Shown here: piece after piece, positions 32,401 to 46,013 of the stretch | How positions within the stretch are numbered: position 1 is the first letter of the stretch | Layout of the letters: each line of letters begins with the position of its first letter | Assembly: GCA_026874595.1 (NCBI GenBank) | Contig: CM049322.1 | Coordinates: forward strand, 2,217,900-2,281,899 | Direction: 5' to 3' | Length of the DNA stretch: 64,000 nucleotides | DNA from: Sipunculus nudus | Taxonomy: Eukaryota; Annelida; Sipuncula; Golfingiida; Sipunculidae | Made by a program: the position numbers and the translations under genes | Notes under the pieces: generated by a model | Seen by the model: the letters and a program-made list of their open reading frames with translations, nothing else | Database searches by the model: none | What the model was told of the DNA's origin: nothing

Positions 32401-35400
32401 CGAGGTACACGTAGGTTTTTTATATTTAAGCAAAGACTGACTGATCTGCGCGCACACTTAAAATATTTGGACACAGAGAAAAATGCAAAAATGTATGTCT
32501 GATTTTCCTGAGATTCATAATGGGTCAATGCTGGGGGTTTTCAAATTTATCTGTGGACTGGTTGGCATTTGCATCAGATTCACCAATCGCGAGTGCCACT
32601 GTAAGTTTTATAAACATTAAGCAGTTACTTTTTATCGTAATATATAGCTAATATAACAGAGGAAAACAATAAATGTTTACTTGTCTTATTATCTGAAATT
32701 ATATGGGCAGCCTGAAACACTCAAAAGGAAAAAAATCCATAAAATGCTCGCGACATTACGTACATGTTACGGCGGCTAGACAATGATATGTACGCGACAT
32801 TACGTACATGTTTCTGGCGGTTGGACCATGATACTCGTGACTTTCCGTTCATGTTACGGGCGATTGGACCATGCCACTTGTCACATAACGTACATGTTAC
32901 GGGCGGCTGGACCATGATACTCGCGACAATACGTTCATGTTACGGGCGATTCGACCATGATACTCGAGGCATTACGCACATGATACGGGCGGCTGAACCA
33001 TGATACTTGCGACATAACATACATGTTACGGGCGGCTGGACCATCATACTCTCGACATTACGTCCATGTTACGGGCGGCTGAAGCATGCTACTTGCGACA
33101 TTACATACATGTTACGGGCGGCTGGACAATGATACTCGAGACATTACATACATGCTACGGGCAGTTGAACCATGAAACTCGAGCGATTTAACGATGATAC
33201 TCGCGACATAATTACAAGTTACGGGCGGCTGGAATATGATACTTGCGACATTACGTACATGTTACGGTCAGATAGACCAAGATAATACAGACCAGTCTGA
33301 GGCAGTGGTCAGATGCAGTAGAGATCTATATCTGATGAAATATTTCCTTTAAATACGATAATGTCATCTCAGCACAATCTTGTGTCCTTTCTTTAAAATA
33401 AGTTACATTTGCATTATGTTTCATTGTATTGAAAATAAATATTAACAGCAGAAAGAAGAAAGTGCCAAAAATGGTTGAATTAATGATAGTGTACTAGCAT
33501 AGCAAGCAAAAAACTTTATCTGCATGTATAAGATAATGATAGCTTTGTACCCCTTCTCCATATACAGGCGATCAAACAGCTGAACCAGCAGACCGTAGGT
33601 GATATTAAGATGATGGCTGAGGGGATTTTCTCCATGGCGAACGCTACGCAAGATAAGGAATCTATCCAGCAATGCTTCGGTGAGTGGTCTTATTTTTCCA
33701 CGCAAGGACCTTGATTCAGCAGCCTCTCTGGCTTCTGCTTCACGATTAATAAATAATCAAGAAAGTGTTAAAGACGAAACCACAACGCTATTCAAATCAA
33801 ACGACCAGCACATTGTTAACACAGGCTCCAGTTAAAAACGCATGAACAAGACAGGGACGGCTTACATGGCTTTTATTATTTGTTAGATTCTCGATGTTTG
33901 ACAGAAACCATATGCCGGATGTTCTCTTAAAACTAGTGCACGAGAGCAAATCGATTTGTTCAGTTGTCTTATTCATATTTTTTTGGGAAAAGCGGCTGGC
34001 TAAATCAATTTTTTAGAGCATAGTCACGCACTTTAAAAATATATATGAAAATGACGCCGAGTTCCATGAGAGTATTGTAAAATCTTTAATAACCTTCAGT
34101 TATGTACCTATGCATAATAACGTCCGACTATGGTCTTCAAATAATCCCTAGAAACAATTTTATCAATATTAAATGAAGGCAAATATTATATATAGGTCGC
34201 TTATTAAAATTTATATATTTAAGTCACTAACGTTATATTATTTACATATACGCCTATAATTATAAATATATTTAGCCCACAAGTATTCATAAAAAAAACG
34301 CACAAAGAACTGCGTGTTGTTTATAGCCTAGTATTCAGAAATTGCACTTTGAAACCACTAAAGGCAAACTACACAGTGCAAGTGTTTCTAAAAACTTACC
34401 TAAGACATTGCTTGTATACAGATACATGCCTTCCTAAAATAAACGCTGCTTAAAAACCTAACGCTTGGCATTTATGAACTCTCGATGGGTAAAAGCATAG
34501 ATTACTGTCCGCCTTGCTAATGTTGACATGTGCGATAGATAGGTAATAATACAACGGCACACTTAATTATAAATACTTTTATTTTTATCCAAAATCACAT
34601 CAAAAACTATATTAAAATCTCCTCCTACTAAAATATTGTCTGTATTTTCTATATGCTGCTGTATTAAGTTATAGAATCTAATGTAAAATCTATTTTGTTC
34701 ATTTGTCATATTTGGAGCATAAATGTTTATTACCTTATATTCTATTCCCTTTATTTGTAATCCAGTTATTAGAATCCTTCCATCTTGAGAACTGTGAACC
34801 TTTAACTCATCTTCTATTTCTAAATTTTTTTTAATGAATATAGCACATCCTCTGCTAGATGAGTTTGCATTACTATAAAAAACTTTCCCATTCCATTCAT
34901 TATTCCACTGATTCTCTATTTCTGTAGTTCCATGTGTTTCTTGTAAGAATAGTATATCAGCCCCATGCAATTTGAACAAAAAAAAATTGGAACAAAAGAA
35001 ATTAAGAAAACAGTAGAAGAAAACTTAAAAAAACCAATAGATTATTTATCATTAACTGATTTTCTAGAATCAAATACCCGTCAAAGAAACGTTATACATG
35101 GAGACAAAAGAATGGTAACATTTGCTCTAGATTAGATTATTGGTGGATCTGACAAACGTTACAAGATACAGTTAAAGATACATATATTGAAACATACATT
35201 CATTCAGATCATTGCGCAGTAATTTTGGATTTGGAACACACATCAGATAAAGAAAAAAAAGGGTAAAGGCGATTGGAAATTAAATTGAGATATATTACTA
35301 GAAGCAGGATTTGTGGAAAATCTGAACAAAGAAAAAAAAGTATGGGATAGAGAGTACAGTATTATTAAAGATGACAGGGTTAAATGGGAATTGTTTAAAT

Positions 35401-38400
35401 TCAAGATAAGACAGTTTAGTATATCATATTGTAAAAAAGAGCCAAAGAAAGAAGAACAAAAGAAGAGAGTCTTATAAAACACAAGGCTGTATGCTTAGAT
35501 CTAAAATTAGATGGTTAGAACATGGAGAAAAAAAATTCTAAATATTTTCTCAACTTAGAGAAGTATAATAGTGGACAAAAATGTATAAGAAAATTAGTGT
35601 CAACAACAGGAGAAATAGTAACCAAAGGAAAAGAAATTTTCGAAATGCAAAAGGAATTTTATCAGAAGTTATATTGTTCACAATTGCAAAAAAACACTCA
35701 GGAGGAGTTGGATGAATACTTGGATAAAATAAAGTTGCCAATGTTATCCAAAATTAAATTCTGAATATTTAGGTAAAGAAATTACAGAAGAAGAATGTTA
35801 TTTAACTCTAAAAACATTTGCAAAAAACAAAAGCCCAGGAAATGATGGTATATCAGCAGAATTTTATCAAAAGTTTGGCCCCTTTTTGGCTCAACTATGT
35901 AAGCATCATTTAAGCGATCTTTTTAAAAAGGGGAATTGTCATCCTCTCAAAAACAGGCAATAATAACATTAATTGACAAGAAAAAGGATAGAACTTTATT
36001 AAAAAGTTGGAGGCCCATATCTCTAATAAACGTAGATTACAAAATTTTATCAAAAACTTTAGCATTAAGATTAAAAAAGATCATGCCAGAAATTGTTAAT
36101 ACAAATCAAACTGGATATATTCAGGAAGATATATAGGGAAAAATATAAGAATTTTATCAGACCTTTTAGAATATACAAGAATAAAAAAATTACCAGGGAT
36201 ACTAATCAGTGTAGATTTTGAAAAAGCTTTCGATTCCTTGGAATGGAACTTTATGATATCAGTGTTGGAGAAATATAAATTCCCATCCATATTTATTAAT
36301 TGGATTCACATTTTAGGTAATAATATTAAAAGCTGTACAATAAGTAATGGGGTTACATCTGGATATTTTAAAGTTAAAAGAGGGGTTCGACAAGGAGACT
36401 CTTTGTTCCCATATTTATTTGTTGTAGCTGCTGAAGTAATGGCAGAATACATAAAAAGTTCAGAAAAGATAAAAGGATTAGAAGTTTCAGGATATCATTT
36501 TAAGTTACTTCAATATGCAGATGATACGGTAGGAATTACAAAAGACAAAAGTTCAGCTAAATATTTCCTTGAGATCATTAAACAATTTGGTATTTTTAGT
36601 GATTTAAAAATTAATTATGAAAAATGTGAAGGTATGTGGATAGGTCAATATAGAAATAATAAGCAGAAACCACTAGGAATAATATGGCATGATAATCCAA
36701 TAAAGTTTTTGGGAGTTTGCATTTCATATGATAAAAAAGAATCTGAGGATTTAAATTTTTTCTCTAAGATGAATTCAGTGCAAAATACGTTGAAAATGTG
36801 GAACCAGAGAGGACTGATATTTTTAGGAAAAATACAAGTAGCAAAGTCATTCTTTTTTTCAAAGTTTTATTATTATATCTCTAATGCATCAGTACTAGTA
36901 GACTTTTGTAAAAGAGTTGATAAACGTTTCTTCAGATTTATGTGGAATGGAGGTAGAGAGGGAATTAAGAGAGTAAAATTAGTACAAAAAGTGGAAAATG
37001 GTGGTCTAAATGCTCCACATGTAAAATCAATAATTTATACATCAAGAGTAGCATGGCTTAAAAGATACATAAAGGTAGGAGAAAGACCATGGAAGGTGTT
37101 GTTTAGATATTATTTACAGATACTCTGTCCAGATGAAGAGTTGTTGCTTAACAGTAATATAGAAGTAAAAGATATAAAATTATTTAACATTCCAAGCTTT
37201 TACAAAGAAGTCTTAAAAAGTTATATATTGTTACGAATGAAATATTTTGAAAACGTTCCCGTTGAAGAGCAAATTATTTGGAATAATAAATTATTAAAAA
37301 TTGACAATGCTTTTACTTATTGGAAACAGTTTTCAGATGTAGGAATTAACATAGGATTAGATTTGTTTGATTACATGGGCAATATCAAGCCTTTTGAATT
37401 TTGGATTGGAAAAGGTATCTCAGGAATACACTTTTTAAAATGGTATGCCCTTGTGTCTAAGTTTAAAAATCTTAAGCTGCAAAATTTAAGTTTTAAAGAG
37501 CCCTTTTCTTTTGCTTTTTTAATAGGGAGCAGATACTCAAATCTGGTGCATCTTCGAAAGTAATATGTCAGTGCTTTGTGGGTACTATATTAAGAAAAGG
37601 GCCATACATTCCAAATATAGCAAGTTGCATGTCAGACGTAGAGGTAGATTATAAGAAAGTATACAAGCTTCCCTTTAAAATATGTTTGGACACAAAATCT
37701 AGAGTGTTTCAATATAAATTGCTTAATAATTGTTTAGTAAATAATTATTGGTTATGTAAATGTAAGATTAAAGATTCTGATTTATGTACTTTTTGTAAAA
37801 GAGCGCAAGAACAATTAATACACTTGTTTTGGTCTTGTTATAAGGTTAGAACACTATGGACAGATATTGAAAGGTGGTGTAAACAAAAAGGTATCAATAT
37901 TGATATAAATATCTCTACATTCATGTATGGTGCTCCAAGGGCACCTGTAGTAGGAAATTTAATTTTGTTAGTGGTGAAACAATGTATAAACAATGCTAGA
38001 AATAGTCAAGAAGGTCTATCTTTTGATAAAGCATGTCAGTAAATCTGGAAATATGCCAGAATAGAATTTATGATGGCACCAAAAAAATAACTTGGTAACT
38101 AAATTTCATAGTAGATGGGGAGAGTTTAGTTATGCTAGAGATTTCATAAATTATGGATATACAGATAATTAGAGGATTTACTCTGAGAATACAGATATTT
38201 TATACATATATACTGGAGTATTATCAGATATTTTGTTTTGGGAATATATATAACACCATATGGAATTGAATAATACAATTTATATTGGTAAGACAGTGGT
38301 TCTTTATACACATATATATTGAAAGGATATTGAATTGTTTTGGAAACTTTCATTGTTGGTTTTGTATATATTGTATTTGTTTGTTTGTAATAAAAAAATC

Positions 38401-41400
38401 TGGGGACAGAGATTCCAGGGAAAAAAAAACTTTTAATTTTGGAAATTTTAAATGCTTATAGGTTACGGTTGAAAAGAAATCGTTAAATATGTTAATTCAG
38501 TACTCGTATTGCTTGGAAAGTATTTGCCGCTATATATCCGGTGATTTTACATATGTAATTATAGAAAAGCCGTTTAATACGTCATTACGTTGAATACGCG
38601 CATTCGCCTTCTTTTGTCTTTCCTGTTCTTCTAATTTTACCCTGCTCATAATTATACGGATTTGCTTTGCTTTGTAGGGTGCGGTATAAGCAGTATAGAC
38701 AAATTCATCTTTGGAACGAGCGTGACTGATGCAAAACGTTGGCCTTGGGTGGTTCGTACTTACCATGAAAAAAACTACCTCAGTATAATGGAATTTTTTA
38801 AAATAAAAATCATGACTCTGGAAAGGTCAATTTAATATTGTAATACACTACCTAATTATTTGACTACTTTTAATTAATTGTACATGTATTTGTATTAAAT
38901 AATGGAATAGCTGCAACTAACGTCTGTTATCATTGACACAACACCACTTGATTAGTAAACAGTAATTAATTGTACATGTATTTGTATTAAATAATGGAAT
39001 AGCTGCAACTAACGTCTGTTAACATGGACACAACACCACTTGAGTAGTAAACATGAAAAACTGTAATTAATTGGACATGAATATTTATTAAATAATAGAA
39101 TAGCTCTAAATAACGTTTGATAACATGGACACTACACTACCTGATTAGATAACAGTGATTAATTGTACATGAATGTTTATTAAATAATAGAATAGCTGTA
39201 AATAACGTCTGACAACATGGACATTACACTACCTGATTAGTTAACAGTAATTAATTGTACATGAATGTTTATTAAATCATAGAATAGCTGTAAATAACTT
39301 CTGATGTTATGGCATTACAATATCGGATTAGTTAACAGTAATTAATTGTACAAGAACGTTTATTTAATAATAGAATTGCTGTAAATAACGTTTGATAACA
39401 TGGACACTACACTACCTGACTAGTTAAGAGTGATTAATTGTACATGAATGTTAATTAGATAAAGAATATCTGTAAGTAATGTTTGAAAACACAGACACTA
39501 CACTACCTGATTAGTTAACAGTGATTAATTGTACATGAATGTTTATTAAATCATAGAATAGCTGTAAATAACTTCTGATGTTATGGCACTACAATATCGG
39601 ATTAGTAAACAGTAATTACTTGTACAAGAACGTTTATTTAATAATAGAATTGCTGTAAATAACGTTTGATAACATGGACACTACACTACCTGACTAGTTA
39701 ACAGTGATTAATTGTACATGAATGTTTATTAAATAATAGAATAGCTGTAAATCACGTCTGATGATATGGGCACTACACTACCTGATTAGTTAACAGTAAT
39801 TAATTGTACATGAATCATTTATAATAGCTGTAAATCACATTTAATAAGGTGGATACTACACTACCTTTTTAGTTTACAGTAATTAAATAATAGAATCGCT
39901 GTAAATAACCTTTGATAACATGAAAACTACACTACCAGATTAGTTAACAGTGATCAATTGACTATGAATGTTTTTTAACTATTGGAATAGCTGTAAATAA
40001 CGTCTGGTAACATGAACACTACACTACCTGGTTAGTTAACAGTAATTAATTGTACATGAATTTGTATAAAAATTGAATATCTGTAAATAACGGTTGATAA
40101 CGTTGATAATACTCTTCCTGATTAGTTAAGAGTAATTAATCCTACATGAATGTTTATCAAATAATAGAATAGCTGTAAATAACGTCTGATAGTATGGGCA
40201 CTACAATATCTGATTAGTAAACAGTAAATATTTGTACATGAACATTAATTAAATAAAAATACTTCTAAATAACGTTTGATAACATGGACACTACACTACC
40301 TGATTAGTTAACAGTGATTAATTTTATTTGAATGTTTATTAAATAATAGAATAGCTGTGAATCACGTCTGATGATATGGGCACTACACTACCTGATTAGT
40401 TAACAGTAATTAATTGTACATGAATCATTTATAATAGCTGTAAATCACATTTAATAAGGTGGATACTTCACTACCTTTTTAGTTAACAGTAATTAAATAA
40501 TAGAATCGCTGTAAATAGCCTTTGATAACATGGAAACTACACTACCAGATTAGTTAACAGTGATCAATTGACTATGAATGTTTTTTTAACTATTAGAATA
40601 GCTGTAAATAACGTCTGGTAACATGAACACTACACTACCTGGTTAGTTAACAGTAATTTATTGTACATGAATTTGTATTAAAAATTGAATATCTGTAAAT
40701 AACGGTTGATAACGTTGATAATACTCTACCTGATTAGTTAAGAGTAATTAATTCTACATGAATGTTTATCGAATAATAGAATAGCTGTAAATAACGTCTG
40801 ATAGTATGGGCACTACAATATCTGATTAGTTAACCGTAAATATTTGTACATGAACATTAATTAAATAAAAATATCTGTAAATAACGTCTGGTAACATGGA
40901 CACTACACTACCTGATTAGTTAACAGTGATTAATTTTATTTGAATGTTTATTAAAAAAATAGAATAGCTGTAAATTATGTCTGACAACATAGAAACTACG
41001 CTCCCTGATAAGGTATCAGTAATTAATTGTACATGTATGGAAATTAAATAAAGAATATCTGTAAATAACGTTAATAAACATGGACACAATACTACCTGAT
41101 TAGTTAACAGTGATTGATTGTACATGAATTTTTATTAAATCATAGAACAGCTGTAAATAACTTCTGATGTTCTGGCACTACAATATCTAATTAGTTAACA
41201 ATAATTAATTGTACAAGAACGTTTATTTAATAATAGAATTGCTGTAAATAACGTTTGATAACTTGGACACTACGCTACCTGATAAGTTAACAGTAATAAT
41301 TGTACTTGAATGTTTATTAAATAATAGAATAACAGTAATTAATTGTACATGACTCAACCATAATAGCTGTAAATCACATTTGATAAGGTGGATACTACAC

Positions 41401-44400
41401 TACCTTTTTAGTTAACAGTAATTAGTTGTACAAGAATGTTTATTTAATAATAAAAAGGCTGTAAATAACGTTTGATAACATGGACACTACACTAACTGAC
41501 TAGTTAACAGTGATAAATTGTACAGGAATGTTTATTAAATAATAGAATGGCCTGAAATAACGTCTGACAACATGTAAACTACACTACCTGGTTAGTTAAG
41601 AGTAATTAATTGTACAAGAATGTTTATTTTATAATACAATTGCTGTAAATAACGTATGATAACATGGACACTTCACTACCTGATTAGTTAACAGTAATAA
41701 ATTGAACATGAATGTTTATAAAAATAGAAAAAAATATTAATAACGTTTGATAACTTGGACACTACGCTACTTGATTAGTTAACAGTAATAATTGTACTTG
41801 AATATTTATTATATAATAGAATATCTGTAAATTACGTTTCATAACGTAGACACTACACAACCTGATTAGTCAACAGTAATTTATTGTACAAGATTGTTTA
41901 TTAAATAATAGAATAGCTGTAAATAACGTCTGATAACATGGGCACTACACTACCTGAGTAGGTAACATTAATTAATTGTACAGGAATGTAAATTAAAGAA
42001 TGAATATCTGTAAATAACGTTTGAAAACATGGACTCTACACTACCTGATTAGTTAACAGGGATTAATTGTAAATGAATGTTTTTTAAATAATAGAATATC
42101 TCTAAATTACGTTTCATAACGTTGACACTACACAACCTGATTAGTCAACAGTAATTAATTGTTCATGAATTTTTTTAAATAATAGAAAAGCTGTAAATAA
42201 CGTCTGGTAACATGAACACTACACTACCTGGTTAGTTAACAGTAATTTATTGTACATGAATTTGTATTAAAAATTGAATATCTGTAAATAACGGTTGATA
42301 ACGTTGATAATACTCTACCTAATTAGTTAAGAGTAATTAATTCTACATGAATGTTTATCGAATAATAGAATAGCTGTAAGTAACGTCTGATAGTATGGGC
42401 ACCACAGTATCTGAATAGTTAACCGTAAATATTTGTACATGAACATTAATTAAATAAAAATATCTGTAAATAACGTTTGATAACATGGACACTACACTAC
42501 CTGATTAGTTAACAGTGATTAATTTTATTTGAATGTTTATTAAATAATAGAATATCTCTAAATTACGTTTCATAACGTTGACACTACACAACCTGATTAG
42601 TCAACAGTAATTTATTGTACAAGAATGTTTATTAAATAATAGAATAGCTGTAAATAACGTCTGATAACATGGGCACTACACTACCTGAGTAGTTAACATT
42701 AATTAATTGTACAGGAATGTAAATTAAATAATGAATATCTGTAAATAACGTTTGAAAACATGGACTCTACACTACCTGATTAGTTAACAGGGATTAATTG
42801 TACATGAATGTTTATTAAATAATAGAATATCTCTAAATTACGTTTCATAACGTTGACACTACACAACCTGATTAGTCAACAGTAATTAATTGTACATGAA
42901 TTTTTTTTAAATAATAGAAAAGCTGTAAAGAACGTCTGGTAACATGGGCACTACACTACCTGGTTAGTAAACAGTAATTAATTTTATAAGGATCATTTAT
43001 GACAGCTGTAAATCACATTTGATAAGGTGGATACTACACTACCTTTAGGTAACAGTAACTAATTGTACACGAATTTGTATTAACAATTGAATAACTGTAA
43101 ATAACGTTTGATAACGTTATCACTCTACCTGATTAGTTAAGAGTAATTAATTCTTCATGAATGTTTAATAAATATTAGAATAGCTGTAAATAACCTCTGA
43201 TAACATTGGCACTACAATATCTGATTAGTTAACAGTAATTAATTGTACATGAATGTTTATTAAATAATAGAACAAAATCTTAATAACGTTTGATAACTTG
43301 AACACTACACTGCCTGATAAGTTAACAGTAATTAATTGTATATGAATGTTAATGAGATAATAGAATTTCTGTAAATAACATTTGATAAGGTGGATACTAC
43401 ACCACCTGATTAGTTAACAGTAAATAATTGTACATGAATGTTTATTAAATAATAGAATAGCTGTAAATAACGTTTGATAACGTTGTCTCAACACTTCCTG
43501 ACTAGTTATGAGTAATTAATTGTACATGAATGTTAATTAAATAAAGAATATCTGTAAATAACGTTTGAAAACAGGGACACTACACTACCTGATTAGTTAT
43601 CAGTGATTAATTGTACATGATTGTTTATTAAATAAAGAATATATGTAAATAACGTTTGAAAACATGGAAACTACACTACCTAATTAGTTAACAGTAAATA
43701 ATTGTACATTAATGTTATTTAAATAATATAATTGCTGTAAATAACCTTTGATAACATGGACACTACACTACCTGATTAGTTAACAGTGAACAATTGAATA
43801 TGATTGTTTTTTAACTATTATAATAGCTGTAAATAACGTCTGGTAACATGAACAAAAAAGAATGTCCATTTATAATAGCTGTAAATAACGTCTAATAACA
43901 TGGGCACTACACTACCTGATTAGCTAACTGTAATTCATTGCACAAGAATCATTTATAATAGCTGTAAATCACATTTGATAAGGTGGATACTACACTACCT
44001 TATTAGTTGACAGTTATTCATTGTACATGAATTTTTACTAAATAATAGAATAGCTGTAAATAACGTTTGATAACGTTGTCACTACAATACCTGATTAGTT
44101 AAGAGTAATTCATTGTACATGAATGTTTATTAAATAATAGAACAAAATCTTAATAACGTTTGATAACTTGAACACTACACTGCCTGATAAGTTAACAGTA
44201 ATTAATTGTATATGATTGTTAATTAGATAATAGAATTTCTGTAAATAACATTTGATAAGGTGGATACTACACCACCTGATTAGTTAACAGTAAATAATTG
44301 TACATGAATGTTTATTAAATAATAGAATAGCTGTAAATAACGTTAGATAACGTTGTCACTATACTACTTGATTAGTGAAGAGTTATTTATTTTACTTAAA

Positions 44401-45869
44401 TATTAACTAAAAAATAGAATAGCTGTACATAACGTCAGACAACATGGACACTGCACTACCTGATTAGTTAATAGTAATTAATTTTACATGAATGCTAGTT
44501 ATGCCTTTAGGGCTTTTCATGACGAGTTAACCTTTCCAAGTGAGTATGTGGAAACACCGACTCCAAAATAATAACAAAATAAAAATAATAAAAGATGACA
44601 TTAATTATAAAAAGATCAACATTGACCATTGTTAATCGATAACACATAAACCTATATTTTGGATAAATTTTTTTCTCATATAACAGAATAAAAAAATAAG
44701 CTCCGGCCACCTGACTTGTTAAGATACTTTTTGCGTCCAATGCACTTTTGTGTTCGGAGCATAGCTACATTTCTCTGTATGTACTTTACACATTGCAATT
44801 GCAGTTAAGCTCTGTGTTATTTTCTTTACACGTGTATTAAGGGAATACAAAACAATGTGGTAGTGAGTATAATTCCAGAACAAAATTAAAATGCGCTCCC
44901 TCTTGGGAAATAAAACTGTCAAAATGTCGCATCTTGTTTGAGATTAATGATAAAAAAAGCATTTTATAGCTATCCCGAGAATTGGGCACTTTTAAATTTT
45001 ATACCCCATAAAGGAAATCTCAGTTGCTACACTGAGAAATATTAACCTTACTCTCTACCAACTATATGTTCAAGATACGTATCTCCAAGGATTTTTTCAC
45101 ACTTTTGATCTTTGACATTTTACTTTACAGGTGGGGATTTTTCTTTATGGAATATATTGCACTGGAGCCTTAATTGGTCCTAAGTGGGTCCTCAGCACTG
45201 CCTATTGTGCATACACGTAATAAATTTATTTCATTTCTATAATGTTCAAATCTTATCGATTGGGTAAATGAATTGATTTTCACAAGGAATGCCTTTTCTT
45301 TTGATGTTAAATGTGTTAAGACATTGGATATTAAATATGAAAATATGACTTGATGCCCATATAAGATTAAAACTAAGTAAACGGATTACCCTTAAGGTAT
45401 TCATTGTGCAAAATGGTTATTCAAAGGCGTATTTGTTGGTTGCAAATGGAGCTATCCAGGATTAAAATACAGAGTATTAAACGGTTAATCACTAACACCG
45501 TGCTTAAATTCTACTCTGATATTCAATCATAATAATTAAACATAACTAATGTTGCCTTAGTTGGGCGAGATACACACTATTGGATGTTTGCTTAGGAAAG
45601 TCTGGACTGCATGTGAACGTCACATATCATGACTTCACAACTATATCATGGACAAGTGCTGCGAACATCAGGTAGTACTTTTTTTTATTCATCTTATTTA
45701 TGTTTCAGTACCCAAGAGGGAATGGGTGTGTTGGCAGGTGGACACTTGATAGACTTAAGCGAGAATAAACACATGCAGAATGTTTTGGTGGCCAGAACCC
45801 ATATCAGTCCAAAGTATCAGAACTACAGTGACAGGTCCGAAATTTCACTTTGTCGATTTCAGTCGGTTA

Positions 45870-45910
<41 letters not shown>

Positions 45911-45974
45911 TATGTATATATATATATAGATAGATAGATAGATATAAATACCTTTATACACACATTATTTATAA

Positions 45975-46013
<39 letters not shown>

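Noticed and set aside
32721-33003. ORFs over the 43-bp array in intron 4
   Set aside because: Repeat-derived, and the flanking exons 4 and 5 join in phase without them.
35130-35160. ATT ATT GGT GGA (IIGG) as a possible protease activation exon
   Set aside because: It lies inside the LINE endonuclease, where the true frame reads SRLDYWW. It has no acceptor and the phase does not fit. The real exon is 38678-38751.
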